Made by a program: the position numbers and the translations under genes. Positions 8,901-16,392 of a stretch of DNA of 64,000 bases are shown here, in pieces. Source of the stretch: CAMASH01 sp041746635 (GTDB lineage: Bacteria; Verrucomicrobiota; Verrucomicrobiia; Chthoniobacterales; Terrimicrobiaceae). The stretch covers positions 1 to 64,000 of the forward strand of contig JBGTGQ010000089.1 in the NCBI GenBank assembly GCA_041746635.1, read 5' to 3'. Below the pieces are notes generated by a model, which saw nothing but the letters and a program-made list of their open reading frames with translations, was not told where the DNA came from and made no database searches. Every line of letters starts with the position of its first letter. Position 1 is the first letter of the stretch.

Positions 8901-9552
8901 GGTCCTTGTAGCGGTAGGCCACGAGGCGCTCCTGATCGTGCAGTCCGGCCACGGCGACGTCGCAGTTTTCCGGCGCGCCGAAGGTGACGGCTTCGAGCGG
9001 CGAGGTGCCCTGATGGTAGATGCCGGTGTCGCTCTGATCGTTGGCGTTGAGCTGGTAAACGATGTCAATCGCCTGGGCCGCCATGCCGAGTTGCGACATG
9101 AAGGAATAGTAGGCAATGACCTGTTCCTGGGGCAGACCGGCTTTGCAAATGAGATCGTAAAGCTGAACCCCGAGGAGGATTTTCCGCTCGTCGTCGAGCT
9201 CGGTCGAAAGCTTGAGCGCGATGGCTTGGAGATTCTGCTGTTCGTGCAGGGCGTCGCGGAAAAGTTTGCGCAGTTCGGAATAAACGGCGTCCGGGTAATC
9301 GTAGCGTAGGAAACTGAGGCTGGAATCGATTTCCTCTTCCAGCAATTCACCATCCACGCGCGCGAAACCGGCGAAAACCTTGATCAGGGTCGGCAGCAGA
9401 TTCGGGGCCTCGGACACCGTGCGGGGTTTGCGCAGGAGGCGGCGGATCATGGTCCGGCCGGAGGCGTGGGCGCGGGAGGCAATCAGGAAAAGCCCCTCCA
9501 GCCGGCGCTGGGCGCGGCCGGGCGGCGGGGGTTCCTGTGCAGCGACTTCCAT
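5941..9552 (-). CDS. ABC-2/ABCG-type transporter with N-terminal TerB-like and FHA-like regions
   Basis: A single 1203-residue polypeptide. Residues about 45-175 are all-helical and resemble TerB/DjlA-like domains (LIKVFAGFARVDGELLEEEI). Residues about 200-470 are beta-rich with FHA-like stretches (PILVRGVPVRNFAPLADGDAI). An ABC ATPase follows: Walker A GASGSGKST near 497, signature LSGGERKR near 602, Walker B IYLFDEPTSGL near 622. From about 800 there is an ABCG-type permease half with several helices and an extra long soluble loop before the last helix. Half-transporters of this kind act as dimers. The export substrate is unknown. The start could also be M35 (9450). It is convergent with the M48 gene. 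Confidence 0.85.
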   Translation of the reverse strand: MEVAAQEPPPPGRAQRRLEGLFLIASRAHASGRTMIRRLLRKPRTVSEAPNLLPTLIKVFAGFARVDGELLEEEIDSSLSFLRYDYPDAVYSELRKLFRDALHEQQNLQAIALKLSTELDDERKILLGVQLYDLICKAGLPQEQVIAYYSFMSQLGMAAQAIDIVYQLNANDQSDTGIYHQGTSPLEAVTFGAPENCDVAVAGLHDQERLVAYRYKDLVILKNLSGRNIIVQGRALKNGDLCRIFTSQRILIDDQVLAHQDLVSYFNAKKNVSLPQIFVAVSGNDEVRLEKSRSRDSCLEVTFGLRVQVTALAEVDAVLKGVRLRKGVTVEATLEDKIIFHDDSELDLGDLRRRARQYGGRFQLKTSKNEYLVSNNPGLLEEDDILLSPGSGGDVLLKIYCDYDRKEGRVEVLQSDRPILVRGVPVRNFAPLADGDAIRIDVGQVLRCNFSERILEEERNIIRSLEARDLVCRFRNGQVALEGINFSMHRGEMICVMGASGSGKSTLMRTLAGQFPPSQGEVLFNGRSLYSHYETLRRYVTYIPQHDAFDEHLTIEENLSFAAALRTPHLTGRERQRRVDGKLAELGLNERRGYVVGPSDKKTLSGGERKRLNIGLDMISSADIYLFDEPTSGLSSKDSEHVIEIIRGMSHNKIVLVTIHQPTSKIFQMFQKAALLDRGGKLVFYGTPQEMLKYFAEAEHQQQFGTELGGCEACGTTRPEFIFDVLETPLRDLSGDIIFEENNRGQLVPARRYSPDYWRDKYEAYHLMKDVQSPTPPRETQQSLPAAARRKEPFRWREEWRQFLVLLKRAFFSKLRNNANLLVTLLAAPALALLIGFVLRHSESTSYDFASAFHIPVYLFLSLVVAMFLGLTNSVDDITRDRPVLLRERNLNIRLGYYVTAKALTLAAFAVIQCVLFTLMGDTLLGVRGMFWIIFGAMFLTTMSGVAIGLVVSSLVNEAKTGVLIIPVILIPQLILAGAFIKYEDMNRNLDFVYTAKQWWEQHPGSAMEPRSDLQVPLICQFMPMRWSYEAIIFAQAKLNPLTVRQERIQNQIAALAALDNPSTAEEERLEDLKDLLAIVSGLQAKTPGDLERRFADIDAVIKGEPFDRKAFRGHGRGVTAEQLYVNQKVTDLVSKAEMEQSDYRNDIQGRRHLNVFFGPTKQYLGYRIGIIWFNTGVLVITTLGGFFFLYLILGHQVRTRSA

Positions 9553-9636
9553 CGCGGCAGACTATCTTCTCGGCCACGCGATATCAACGACGGGTTGCAA
9601 GATGGCCGCTTTTTGGAATAGTTCGTAATTACTGTT

Positions 9637-10704
9637 ATGACCGAGACCGTTTCCGAGCCGCCCATCACGACGCCCACGGCCCTGCCGTTGGAGAACCTTC
9701 GTGTCCGCGGCGTCACCCGCCTGATCACGCCTGCGCAGATCAAGGAACACCTGCCTTCCACCCGCGCCCAGGTGGCCACCGTCCTGCGCGGCCGGGAGGA
9801 AGCCCGCGCCATCCTGCGCGGGGAAGACGACCGCCTCCTGGTCATCGCCGGCCCGTGTTCGATTCACGATCCCGAGGCGGCCATGGACTACGCTCGCCGT
9901 CTGGCCGTGCTGAGCCACGAGGTGTCCGACCGCTATCTGGTGGTCATGCGCGTTTATTTTGAAAAGCCCCGCACCACCGTGGGCTGGAAGGGTCTTATCA
10001 ACGACCCGTTGATGGATGATTCCTGCGACATGGCCCATGGCGTGGCCCTGGCCCGCAAGACCCTCCTCGACATCGCGGCCCTCGGTTTGCCCACCGGCAC
10101 GGAATTTCTCGACCCGATCATCCCGCAATACATCGCCGATCTCATCACCTGGTCGGCCATCGGTGCGCGCACGACCGAATCGCAGACCCATCGCGAGATG
10201 GCCAGCGGACTATCCATGCCGGTCGGTTTCAAAAATGGGACCGACGGCAGTGTGCAGGTGGCGATTGATGCGATGAAAAGCTCGCAAACGCCGCACAGTT
10301 TCCTCGGTATTGACCAGGACGGTTCGACCAGCATCGTCAAGACAACCGGCAACCCCGACAGCCATGTCGTGCTGCGGGGCGGCAGGAACGGGACCAATTA
10401 CGAACCCCAGCATGTGGCCGCCGCCTGCGAAACCTTGCGCAAAAACGGCCTGCGGCCCGCCGTGATGGTGGATTGCAGCCATGCCAACTCCGGCAAGGAT
10501 CCCCTGCGTCAGCCGTTGGTCTGGAAAAGCATTCTCGATCAGCGCGCCACCGGAAACCGCGAAATTATCGGCACCATGATCGAGAGCAACATCAACGGCG
10601 GAGCCCAGCCTTTGGGCAACGACCGTTCCGCCCTGCACTACGGCGTCTCCATCACCGACGCCTGCATGAGCTGGGGAATGACCGAGGAGCTGCTCAAAGG
10701 CTGA
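9637..10704 (+). CDS. 3-deoxy-7-phosphoheptulonate (DAHP) synthase, type I
   Basis: This enzyme joins phosphoenolpyruvate and erythrose 4-phosphate, the first step of the shikimate pathway. The 355 residues fit the AroF/G/H class. Visible signatures are LLVIAGPCSIHDPEAAMDYA, MRVYFEKPRTTVGWKGLIND, LPTGTEFLDPI, GARTTESQTHREMASGLSMP, VMVDCSHANSGKDPLRQP and a C-terminal GVSITDACMSWGMTEEL. It belongs to the feedback-inhibited class I type, but which aromatic amino acid regulates it cannot be told. Divergent from the ABC transporter gene, 84 nt apart. Its stop codon lies in the left arm of a palindromic repeat. Confidence 0.95.
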   Translation: MTETVSEPPITTPTALPLENLRVRGVTRLITPAQIKEHLPSTRAQVATVLRGREEARAILRGEDDRLLVIAGPCSIHDPEAAMDYARRLAVLSHEVSDRYLVVMRVYFEKPRTTVGWKGLINDPLMDDSCDMAHGVALARKTLLDIAALGLPTGTEFLDPIIPQYIADLITWSAIGARTTESQTHREMASGLSMPVGFKNGTDGSVQVAIDAMKSSQTPHSFLGIDQDGSTSIVKTTGNPDSHVVLRGGRNGTNYEPQHVAAACETLRKNGLRPAVMVDCSHANSGKDPLRQPLVWKSILDQRATGNREIIGTMIESNINGGAQPLGNDRSALHYGVSITDACMSWGMTEELLKG

Positions 10705-10762
10705 AGGCTGAAAGCTAAAGGATGAAGTCTTTCCGACCTTCAGCGTTCGGCCTTTAGCCTTT
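10696..10762. repeat. 26-bp imperfect inverted repeat covering the aroG-type stop codon
   Basis: Arms 10696-10721 and 10737-10762 match at 22 of 26 positions (AAAGGCTGAAGGCTGAAAGC against the complement of CGTTCGGCCTTTAGCCTTT), with a 15-nt loop. It spans the stop of the DAHP synthase and ends 6 nt before the next start. It may end or weaken transcription. The same GCCTTTAGCCTT motif recurs at about 20873-20900. Confidence 0.65.
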
Positions 10763-10768
10763 TCCTCC

Positions 10769-11398
10769 ATGACCGTCGCTGAAACCGCCTTTGCCGCGAT
10801 CGATTTTGAAAGCGCGGGCTTGCGGCCTGGCGGCACCGAGGTGCCGGTGCAAATCGGCATTGCGCGGATGCGGGGGGCGGAGATTTCTGCGTCCGGATTT
10901 TTTGAGAGCTTTCTGGCTACGGATCAGGAAATCACCTGGAGCGCGCAGAAAGTTCACGGCATCACGAAGGCTGATCTGGCCGGCGCGCCGGGGCTGACCG
11001 ATCTCTGGCCCCACGTCAAAGCTCTGCTGGCGGGCCGCTGGCTGGTGGCGCACGGGGCGGCCACGGAGAAACGATTTTTGCGGGCTTTTCCGTTTCACGG
11101 CTTCGGACCCTGGGTGGATACGCTCAAGCTCGCCCGCGCCGCCTGGCCCGTCATGGAATCGTTTGCGCTGGGCGAACTCATCATGGGCTTGAAATTGGAG
11201 GATGAACTGCGCGCGCTTTATCCGCGTTTCCGCTGGCACGATGCACTTTCGGATGCCGCCGCCTCCCTCGTGCTCTTGCGGCGGATCATCGCCGAGACCG
11301 GCATCGCAGACGAAGACAACGGCATCCTGCTGCGCGCGAACGATTCGCACTATCACCGGCAAAAAAATCGACGGCGCGATAGGGACATCGCGCCCTAA
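10769..11398 (+). CDS. DEDDh 3'-5' exonuclease (DnaQ/RNase T superfamily)
   Basis: A 209-residue single-domain nuclease. Exo I is FAAIDFESAG (Asp, Glu), Exo II is WLVAHGAATEKRFL (D replaced by T/E context: HGAATEKRF), and Exo III is FRWHDALSDAAAS with the His and the final Asp. These are the metal-binding residues of the DnaQ-like fold; the expected Exo II Asp is not obvious. Likely a stand-alone proofreading or RNA-trimming exonuclease. The last dozen residues (RRRDRDIAP) are encoded by a palindromic repeat and are probably not native to the fold. It shares a hairpin with the convergent cyclo-ligase gene. Confidence 0.8.
   Translation: MTVAETAFAAIDFESAGLRPGGTEVPVQIGIARMRGAEISASGFFESFLATDQEITWSAQKVHGITKADLAGAPGLTDLWPHVKALLAGRWLVAHGAATEKRFLRAFPFHGFGPWVDTLKLARAAWPVMESFALGELIMGLKLEDELRALYPRFRWHDALSDAAASLVLLRRIIAETGIADEDNGILLRANDSHYHRQKNRRRDRDIAP
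11373..11394. repeat. Hairpin repeat inside the 3' end of the exonuclease gene
   Basis: GGCGCGAT (11373-11380) pairs with ATCGCGCC (11387-11394) around a 6-nt loop. It is read through as the last codons of the exonuclease; the TAA follows two bases later. Confidence 0.6.
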
Positions 11399-11409
11399 CG
11401 TGAAGCAAC

Positions 11410-11437
11410 GTAGCGGAAAACTCACGTTTTCCGCTAC
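11410..11437. terminator. Bidirectional hairpin between convergent genes (GGAAAAC-TCAC-GTTTTCC type)
   Basis: GTAGCGGAAAAC pairs perfectly with GTTTTCCGCTAC (12 bp) around the loop TCAC. The A/T run inside the stem is symmetrical, so it could end transcripts from both sides. A shorter copy with the same loop lies at 37956-37975, also between convergent genes, which suggests a mobile repeat used as a terminator. Confidence 0.6.
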
Positions 11438-11973
11438 AAGACATCCCTGCCAACGATGAACCCCACCTCCGTCAGCACCGCATCCACAGGCGAGTCGTGG
11501 GCCTCCATCGGAACTTTATCCACGAGCTGACAGGCGAAGCAAAGACCGAGCGTTTTGACCCCGGGGTTGGCTTCCAGCCAGCGGTCATAAAATCCGCCGC
11601 CGCGACCGAGGCGGGAGCCGCTCGCGTCAAAACCCAATCCCGGCACCAACACGAGGTCCGGGGGCGGGGCGGGATTTCCTCCCGAGGGTTGGCGAACTCC
11701 GAAAACGCCGGTTTCGAGGGTTCCACCGATGAGAAAATGCATGACGCCATTTTCCACTCGCGGATAGGCCAGCGTTTTTTCTTCCGCGCCCTCGTGCAGC
11801 CAATCCGGCTCCACGGCCAGCGGGGCAAATCCATAAATGACCCGTGCGGACTCCCAAGCCGCCAAGGAGCGCAGGCGGGCGCGGATCGCCGCCGAGGCCG
11901 CGGATTTTTCCCCGAAGGCGGACAGCGCCGCTCTCAGTTCTTTGCGCAGGGTTTGCTTTTCCTCCCGAATCAT
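11434..11973 (-). CDS. 5-formyltetrahydrofolate cyclo-ligase
   Basis: It converts 5-formyl-THF to 5,10-methenyl-THF with ATP. The 179-residue protein has the family layout: N-terminal basic helix with LRKELRAAL, central YPRVENGVMHF, PDLVLVPGLGFDASGSRLGR and the phosphate-binding GRGGGFYDRWL (GxGxGYYDR). The C-terminal LGLCFACQLVDKVPMEAHD matches the LG..f..Q....lP.e..D pattern. It is divergent from the metallo-hydrolase gene (20 nt between start codons) and convergent with the exonuclease gene. Confidence 0.93.
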   Translation of the reverse strand: MIREEKQTLRKELRAALSAFGEKSAASAAIRARLRSLAAWESARVIYGFAPLAVEPDWLHEGAEEKTLAYPRVENGVMHFLIGGTLETGVFGVRQPSGGNPAPPPDLVLVPGLGFDASGSRLGRGGGFYDRWLEANPGVKTLGLCFACQLVDKVPMEAHDSPVDAVLTEVGFIVGRDVL

Positions 11974-11993
11974 TCAAAAATCATTGTCTGTCT

Positions 11994-12914
11994 ATGGTGA
12001 CGCGTTTGCTCAATGGAAAAAAGCCGGTAAAGCCGGGAAATCACGTGGACATGCGCCTGGGGGACGGCTGGCACAAGCGCAATTTTCTGGCCGAGGTGGT
12101 GGTACCGTCGCTTTTCACCAAACGCCACGGGCACAAGCTCAAACCGGTTTTTCCCGATCTCGCGCCCGGGCAGGTCGGCATCACCTGGATCGGCCATGCC
12201 TCGTTTCTTATTCAAACCGCCGAGCATAGCATCCTGATCGATCCGAACTGGGCCAAGTGGCTCAAGGTCATCAAGCGCATCAAACACCCCGGCCTGGAAA
12301 TTCACGACCTCCCGGCCATTGATCTGGTGCTGGTGACCCATGCCCATTTTGACCATCTGGACCGCCGGACGCTGCGCGCCGTGGCGAGGGATCAGCCCAT
12401 CGTCGTGCCTGAACACGTGGGCAACCTCGTGCATGACCTTGGGTTTAATAAAGTGCAGGAAATGCGCAGATGGCAGTGTTTTCAGCACGGCTCACTGAAG
12501 ATCACCATGACCCCGGCGCGCCACTGGGGCGCGCGGGTGCTGCACGACAGTCATCGTGGATTCGGCGGTTTCCTTATCGAATACGCCGGGCGTTCGATTC
12601 TGCATTGCGGCGACAGTTCGTATTTTGAAGGCTTCCGGGAAATCGGAGAGCGGGAAAACGTCGAAATTGCGCTGTTGCCCATCGGGGCCTACGACGCGCC
12701 GACCAAGCGCGATGTGCACATGAACCCCGAGCAGGCCCTGCAGGCCTTCATGGAACTCAAGGCCCGCACCATGATTCCAATGCATTTCGGAACCTTCCGG
12801 CTCAGCTACGAACCGCTGCATGAGCCACCGCGGCGTCTGCTGGAACGCGCGCTGGAGTTGCAGATCCTCGACAAAGTGCGCCTGCTCAACGAGGGCGAAC
12901 CAGCCGTTTTTTGA
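11994..12914 (+). CDS. Metallo-beta-lactamase-fold hydrolase, NAPE-PLD-like
   Basis: 306 residues from ATG 11994; a longer reading frame to 11844 would overlap the divergent cyclo-ligase gene and adds non-family sequence. It carries ITWIGHASFLIQ, the di-metal motif THAHFDHLDRRTL, HWGARVLHD, GGFLIEYAGRSILHCGDSSY and the late MIPMHFGTFRLSYEPLHEP that typifies NAPE-PLD/RomA-like MBL hydrolases. These act on phosphodiester bonds of N-acylated phospholipids or similar; the bacterial substrate is unknown. Cytosolic, no signal peptide. Confidence 0.85.
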   Translation: MVTRLLNGKKPVKPGNHVDMRLGDGWHKRNFLAEVVVPSLFTKRHGHKLKPVFPDLAPGQVGITWIGHASFLIQTAEHSILIDPNWAKWLKVIKRIKHPGLEIHDLPAIDLVLVTHAHFDHLDRRTLRAVARDQPIVVPEHVGNLVHDLGFNKVQEMRRWQCFQHGSLKITMTPARHWGARVLHDSHRGFGGFLIEYAGRSILHCGDSSYFEGFREIGERENVEIALLPIGAYDAPTKRDVHMNPEQALQAFMELKARTMIPMHFGTFRLSYEPLHEPPRRLLERALELQILDKVRLLNEGEPAVF

Positions 12915-12981
12915 AGTCGGAAGTCGGAAGCCGGAGGTTTTATTTCTTTGAGCTTCCGGTCCGGCGCGATATTTTCACGGG

Positions 12982-13233
12982 ATGGATATTCTCACTTGGA
13001 TCCTCCTCGGTCTCGTGGCCGGTGCGCTGGCCAAATTCATCCTGCCGGGCCAGCAACCAGGCGGCTGTTTCCTGACCATCATCATTGGAATAGTGGGAGC
13101 CATAATCGGGGGTTACCTCGGCAGCTTCATCGGGCTTGGGAAGGTGCAATCCTTCGACTTGGGCGGCATCTTTATCGCCACCATGGGCTCGATTGTGCTG
13201 CTGATTGTTTACGGGCTCATCAGTAAACGGTAA
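12982..13233 (+). CDS. GlsB/YeaQ/YmgE family small membrane protein
   Basis: An 83-residue protein with three membrane helices separated by glycine-rich turns: start MDILTWILLGLVAGALAKFI, then PGQQPGGCFLTIIIGIVGAI with IGGYLG, then a last helix ending in GLISKR. This is the full length of the transglycosylase-associated (stress-linked) family. Function in the family is unclear; expression often follows envelope or general stress. It stands alone with a palindromic repeat just downstream. Confidence 0.9.
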   Translation: MDILTWILLGLVAGALAKFILPGQQPGGCFLTIIIGIVGAIIGGYLGSFIGLGKVQSFDLGGIFIATMGSIVLLIVYGLISKR

Positions 13234-13242
13234 GCCCCAAGT

Positions 13243-13340
13243 GGAGGGATGCGGGTTGACCCGCCTGCGGCTCGGATCTTCGCTGCGCTCCGGTTCTCGC
13301 ATCCCAAATATTTGGGCGGCAAGGGCTGCCGCCCTCCAAC
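13243..13340. repeat. Full copy of a ~98-bp palindromic repeat (GATGCGGGTTGACCCGCC / GGGCGGCAAGGGCTGCCGCC type)
   Basis: The element is bounded by TGGAGGG and CCCTCCA. Inside are GGATGCGGG...CGCATCC pairing, GCGGCTCGGATCTTCGCTGC and the hairpin GGGCGGCA-AGGGC-TGCCGCCC (13314-13334). Partial copies occur at 16405-16450 (inverted), 53588-53612 and 54504-54566. It fills the gap between two convergent genes, so it may also serve as terminator. Confidence 0.75.
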
Positions 13341-13341
13341 A

Positions 13342-13839
13342 TTACCCCAGGGCCTTTTCCCACTCGGCGATGCGCGTTTTTTGTGCCTCGAAGAGCTCCT
13401 TGGGGGAATCGAGAACCTCGATCTTCACGATCTTGTCGCCCTGCTTGATGGCATTGACGACATCCTGACCCTCGGTCACTTCGCCAAAGATGGTGTGTTT
13501 TCCGTCCAGCCACGGAGTGGGCACATGGGTGATGAAAAACTGGCTGCCATTGGTGCCGGGTCCGCGGTTGGCCATAGAGAAAATGCCGGGCTTGTCGTGC
13601 TTGAGTCCGGTTTTCACCTCGTCTTCGAAATTGTAGCCAGGCCCTCCCCCGCCGGTGCCGGAGGGATCGCCGCCCTGAACCATGAAATCGGGGATCACGC
13701 GGTGGAAGGTGATGCCTTCGTAGTAGCCGCGCTGGGCGAGATTGAGGAAATTAGCCACGGTGACGGGGGCCTTGGAGGCGAAAAGGGTCGCGGCAATGTC
13801 GCCCTGGGCGGTCTTTAGGAGAATGCGAATGTCTGACAT
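13342..13839 (-). CDS. Peptidyl-prolyl cis-trans isomerase, cyclophilin type, cytosolic
   Basis: A 165-residue single-domain cyclophilin. Active-site motifs are present: ITFHRVIPDFMVQGGDPSGT (catalytic FHRVI...FM.QGGD), FEDEVKTGLKHDKPGIFSMA, NGSQFFITHVPTPWLDGKHT and FGEVTEGQDVVNAI. No signal peptide, so cytosolic, unlike its exported neighbour. Both are divergently transcribed from a 95-bp gap, which suggests a local duplication that split into cytosolic and periplasmic forms. Confidence 0.93.
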   Translation of the reverse strand: MSDIRILLKTAQGDIAATLFASKAPVTVANFLNLAQRGYYEGITFHRVIPDFMVQGGDPSGTGGGGPGYNFEDEVKTGLKHDKPGIFSMANRGPGTNGSQFFITHVPTPWLDGKHTIFGEVTEGQDVVNAIKQGDKIVKIEVLDSPKELFEAQKTRIAEWEKALG

Positions 13840-13934
13840 GAGGCGGGCAACATCCGTTCTCGCCGCGCCAATGTAAAGCGCCGACCGAATGTTCGCATGA
13901 CAGACCGCCCAGACCGTGAAATAATTCTGTCCTC

Positions 13935-14513
13935 ATGAAACGACTCTTCCCTCTTCTCTGCTCCCTGCTCCTCGCCCTCCCCACCCTGCGCGCCGCCACC
14001 GACGAAGTGGCCGTGATCGAAACCTCGAAGGGCAAAATCGTGGTGGAATTCTGGCCCGATGTTGCGCCCAAGACCGTGGCAAATTTTAAAAAACTGGCCG
14101 CCTCCGGATTTTTCGACGGAACCGCTTTTCATCGCATTATCGCCGGCTTCATGGCCCAGGGCGGCGACCCCCTGACCAAGGACCTCGCGCAGGAAGCCCG
14201 CTGGGGCACGGGCGATCCGGGTTACAAAATCGACGCGGAATTCAACGATCGTAAACACGAGCGCGGAGTCCTCTCCATGGCGCGGTCTCAGGACCCCAAC
14301 TCCGCCGGCAGCCAGTTTTTTCTCATGTTTGGCCCGGCACCGTTTTTGGATGGGAAATACACGGGCTTTGGAAAAATGATCAGCGGGGATGACACCCTGG
14401 CAAAGATTGAAAAAACTCCCGTGACGACATCGCCCAGCGGCGAGCCCAGCAAGCCGACCGAGCGCGTGGAGATTAAAAGCGTAAAAATCGTGCCCCGCAG
14501 TGCGGTGAAATAG
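13935..14513 (+). CDS. Peptidyl-prolyl cis-trans isomerase, cyclophilin type, periplasmic
   Basis: A 192-residue cyclophilin with a Sec signal peptide (MKRLFPLLCSLLLALPTLRA, cleavage after AxA about residue 20). The catalytic segment is TAFHRIIAGFMAQGGDPLTK, followed by FNDRKHERGVLSMARSQDPN, AGSQFFLMFGPAPFLDGKYT and FGKMISGDDTL. It would assist folding of envelope proteins. Between the core and the N-terminal strand there is a small insertion (LAQEARWGTGDPGYKI). Divergent partner of the cytosolic cyclophilin. Confidence 0.92.
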   Translation: MKRLFPLLCSLLLALPTLRAATDEVAVIETSKGKIVVEFWPDVAPKTVANFKKLAASGFFDGTAFHRIIAGFMAQGGDPLTKDLAQEARWGTGDPGYKIDAEFNDRKHERGVLSMARSQDPNSAGSQFFLMFGPAPFLDGKYTGFGKMISGDDTLAKIEKTPVTTSPSGEPSKPTERVEIKSVKIVPRSAVK

Positions 14514-14530
14514 GCCGGAAGTTTTTTGGT

Positions 14531-14652
14531 GCCCGCGAAACACGCCAAATAGCGCTAAAGTAAAAGCGGCCTTCGGGTTCTGCGCAGCGAAAGAGCGCAA
14601 CAAGACCGTTTACCGCATTTCTTATTTCGCGCCTTTCGCGTGTTTCGCGGGC
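14531..14652. repeat. 15-bp perfect inverted repeat with ~92-nt internal segment
   Basis: GCCCGCGAAACACGC at 14531-14545 is exactly complementary to GCGTGTTTCGCGGGC at 14638-14652, and one more T-A pair extends it. The inside holds smaller GCGAAAGAGCGC/GCGC motifs. It lies between the periplasmic cyclophilin stop and the AguB start; a long structured RNA or a repeat element are both possible. Confidence 0.6.
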
Positions 14653-14707
14653 AATTTCCCGTCGAAAATCTGTGGATTCGCGCCAGTCTCTCCGCTAGTC
14701 ATCCACC

Positions 14708-15589
14708 ATGGCCAAAAAGGTGAAAATCGGTCTGGTGCAGAATCGCTGCTCCACGGATCTCTCGGAAAACATCGCGGCGGCGGAGCGTGGCATCCGTGAG
14801 GCCGCGGGACGCGGGGCGCAGATCATCTGCCTGCAGGAACTCTTCACCGCGGTTTATTTTTGCCAGGTTGAGGATCATAAATATTTCGAGCTGGCCGAGC
14901 CTGTGCCGGGTCCGACGACGGAGAAAATGCAGGCCCTGGCCGGGGAACTCGGGGTGGTCATCATCGCCTCCCTGTTCGAGCGACGCGCGCCGGGGGTTTA
15001 TCACAACACGGCGGCCATCATTGATGCGGACGGTGCCTACCTTGGCAAATACCGCAAGATGCACATTCCCGATGATCCGCTTTTTTATGAGAAATTTTAT
15101 TTTACGCCGGGCGATCTTGGTTTTCGCGCCTGGGATACGAAGTTCGGGCGCATCGGCGTCTGCGTTTGCTGGGACCAATGGTATCCCGAGGCGGCGCGGC
15201 TGACCGCCCTCAACGGGGCGCAAATTCTGTTTTATCCGACAGCCATCGGCTGGCATCCCTCCGAAAAAGCGCAATACGGGAAGCGTCATCACTCCTCGTG
15301 GGAAATCGTGCAGCGCGGTCATGCCGTGGCCAATGGCTGCTATGTAGCCGTGCCGAACCGCGTCGGTCACGAAGCGCCGGACGGCGGGGATGGCATTGAG
15401 TTTTGGGGACAGAGTTTTCTGTGTGACCCCTCCGGAGAGATTCTGGCCAAGGGCTCGGAGGACCGGGAGGAGGTGCTGGTGGCGGAAATCGATCTCGACA
15501 CCGTCGATACCCAGCGCACGCACTGGCCCTTCCTGCGCGATCGCCGCATTGATGCCTATGCGGACATCACCAAGCGTCTGATTGACTGA
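14708..15589 (+). CDS. aguB: N-carbamoylputrescine amidase
   Basis: A nitrilase-superfamily enzyme of 293 residues. It hydrolyses N-carbamoylputrescine to putrescine, the last step of the agmatine route. The catalytic triad is visible: Glu44 (CLQELFTAVYFCQ), Lys117 (GKYRKMHIPDDPLFYEKFYF) and Cys154 (VCVCWDQWYPEAARL). The segment ILFYPTAIGWHP and NGCYVAVPNRVGHE are characteristic of AguB among nitrilases. The usual partner, agmatine deiminase AguA, is not in this window. An M14-type peptidase begins 3 nt after its stop, so the two are probably cotranscribed. Confidence 0.93.
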   Translation: MAKKVKIGLVQNRCSTDLSENIAAAERGIREAAGRGAQIICLQELFTAVYFCQVEDHKYFELAEPVPGPTTEKMQALAGELGVVIIASLFERRAPGVYHNTAAIIDADGAYLGKYRKMHIPDDPLFYEKFYFTPGDLGFRAWDTKFGRIGVCVCWDQWYPEAARLTALNGAQILFYPTAIGWHPSEKAQYGKRHHSSWEIVQRGHAVANGCYVAVPNRVGHEAPDGGDGIEFWGQSFLCDPSGEILAKGSEDREEVLVAEIDLDTVDTQRTHWPFLRDRRIDAYADITKRLID

Positions 15590-15591
15590 CC

Positions 15592-16392
15592 ATGCCCCGC
15601 GCGTTGCGGCAGGACCGCGCCCATGATTATTCGTACGTGATCCGCCGGTGGCGTGCTCTGGCCCGCCGGGCCGGTCTGACGATGGCGAGCTTCGCAAAGG
15701 CGGGGGGATACGATGTCTTTTCTCTCGAATCCACCCGGGCAACAGAGAAGGCCCCGGCGGTTTATTTTTCCGCCGGCATCCATGGCGATGAGCCGGCATC
15801 CACGGAAGGACTTCTGCTTTGGGCGGAGAAAAACGCCGCCCTCCTGCGCGAAATCAACGTGCTGATTTTCCCCTGCCTTAACCCTTGGGGCCTGGTCAGC
15901 AACAGCCGGCTGGATTTCGACGGGCGCGATTTGAACCGCGGATACAATGCCGAAATCCCGCAGATCGTTGCGCAGATGCGGCTGCTGACCGGTCGCCGGT
16001 TTGACCTCGCGTTGACCTTGCATGAGGACTACGACGCGCGCGGGCTCTATATTTACGAAGTGCCAAGCCGCCCGCGATACTGGGCGGAGGCGATGCTGCA
16101 GGCCGCCGCCAAGAACATCCCCACCGATCCGCGCAAAAAAATCGAAGGCCGCTCCGCCCGCGCCGGCGTGGTGCGGCGTTCCATCACGCCGGACCTGATG
16201 CCGGATTGGCCGGAGGCGTTCGTGCTGCACTTTCACCACGCAGCCCGCACTTTCACCGTGGAGACGCCGTCGGAATTTTGTCTCGATGACCGCGTGGCCG
16301 CACAAGTGGCAGTGATTGCCAAGGCGGTGTCCTTGTGTTGCGCGGAGTTCCGGGCGACGCGGAAAATCGTCGCATCGGCATCCTGCCGATGA
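15592..16392 (+). CDS. M14-family zinc metallopeptidase (succinylglutamate desuccinylase/MpaA-like)
   Basis: A 266-residue cytosolic protein. Zinc ligands are in SAGIHGDEPASTEG (His, Glu) and LTLHEDYDARGLYIYE (His); NSRLDFDGRDLNRGY carries the substrate-carboxylate Arg, and FTVETPSEF has the late catalytic Glu. The fold matches M14 carboxypeptidases acting on small peptides or acyl-amino acids. The substrate is not evident. The last residues ASASCR and the TGA come from a repeat (GCATCGGCATCCTGCCGATGA), so the native C-terminus was replaced. It starts 3 nt behind aguB. Confidence 0.82.
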   Translation: MPRALRQDRAHDYSYVIRRWRALARRAGLTMASFAKAGGYDVFSLESTRATEKAPAVYFSAGIHGDEPASTEGLLLWAEKNAALLREINVLIFPCLNPWGLVSNSRLDFDGRDLNRGYNAEIPQIVAQMRLLTGRRFDLALTLHEDYDARGLYIYEVPSRPRYWAEAMLQAAAKNIPTDPRKKIEGRSARAGVVRRSITPDLMPDWPEAFVLHFHHAARTFTVETPSEFCLDDRVAAQVAVIAKAVSLCCAEFRATRKIVASASCR

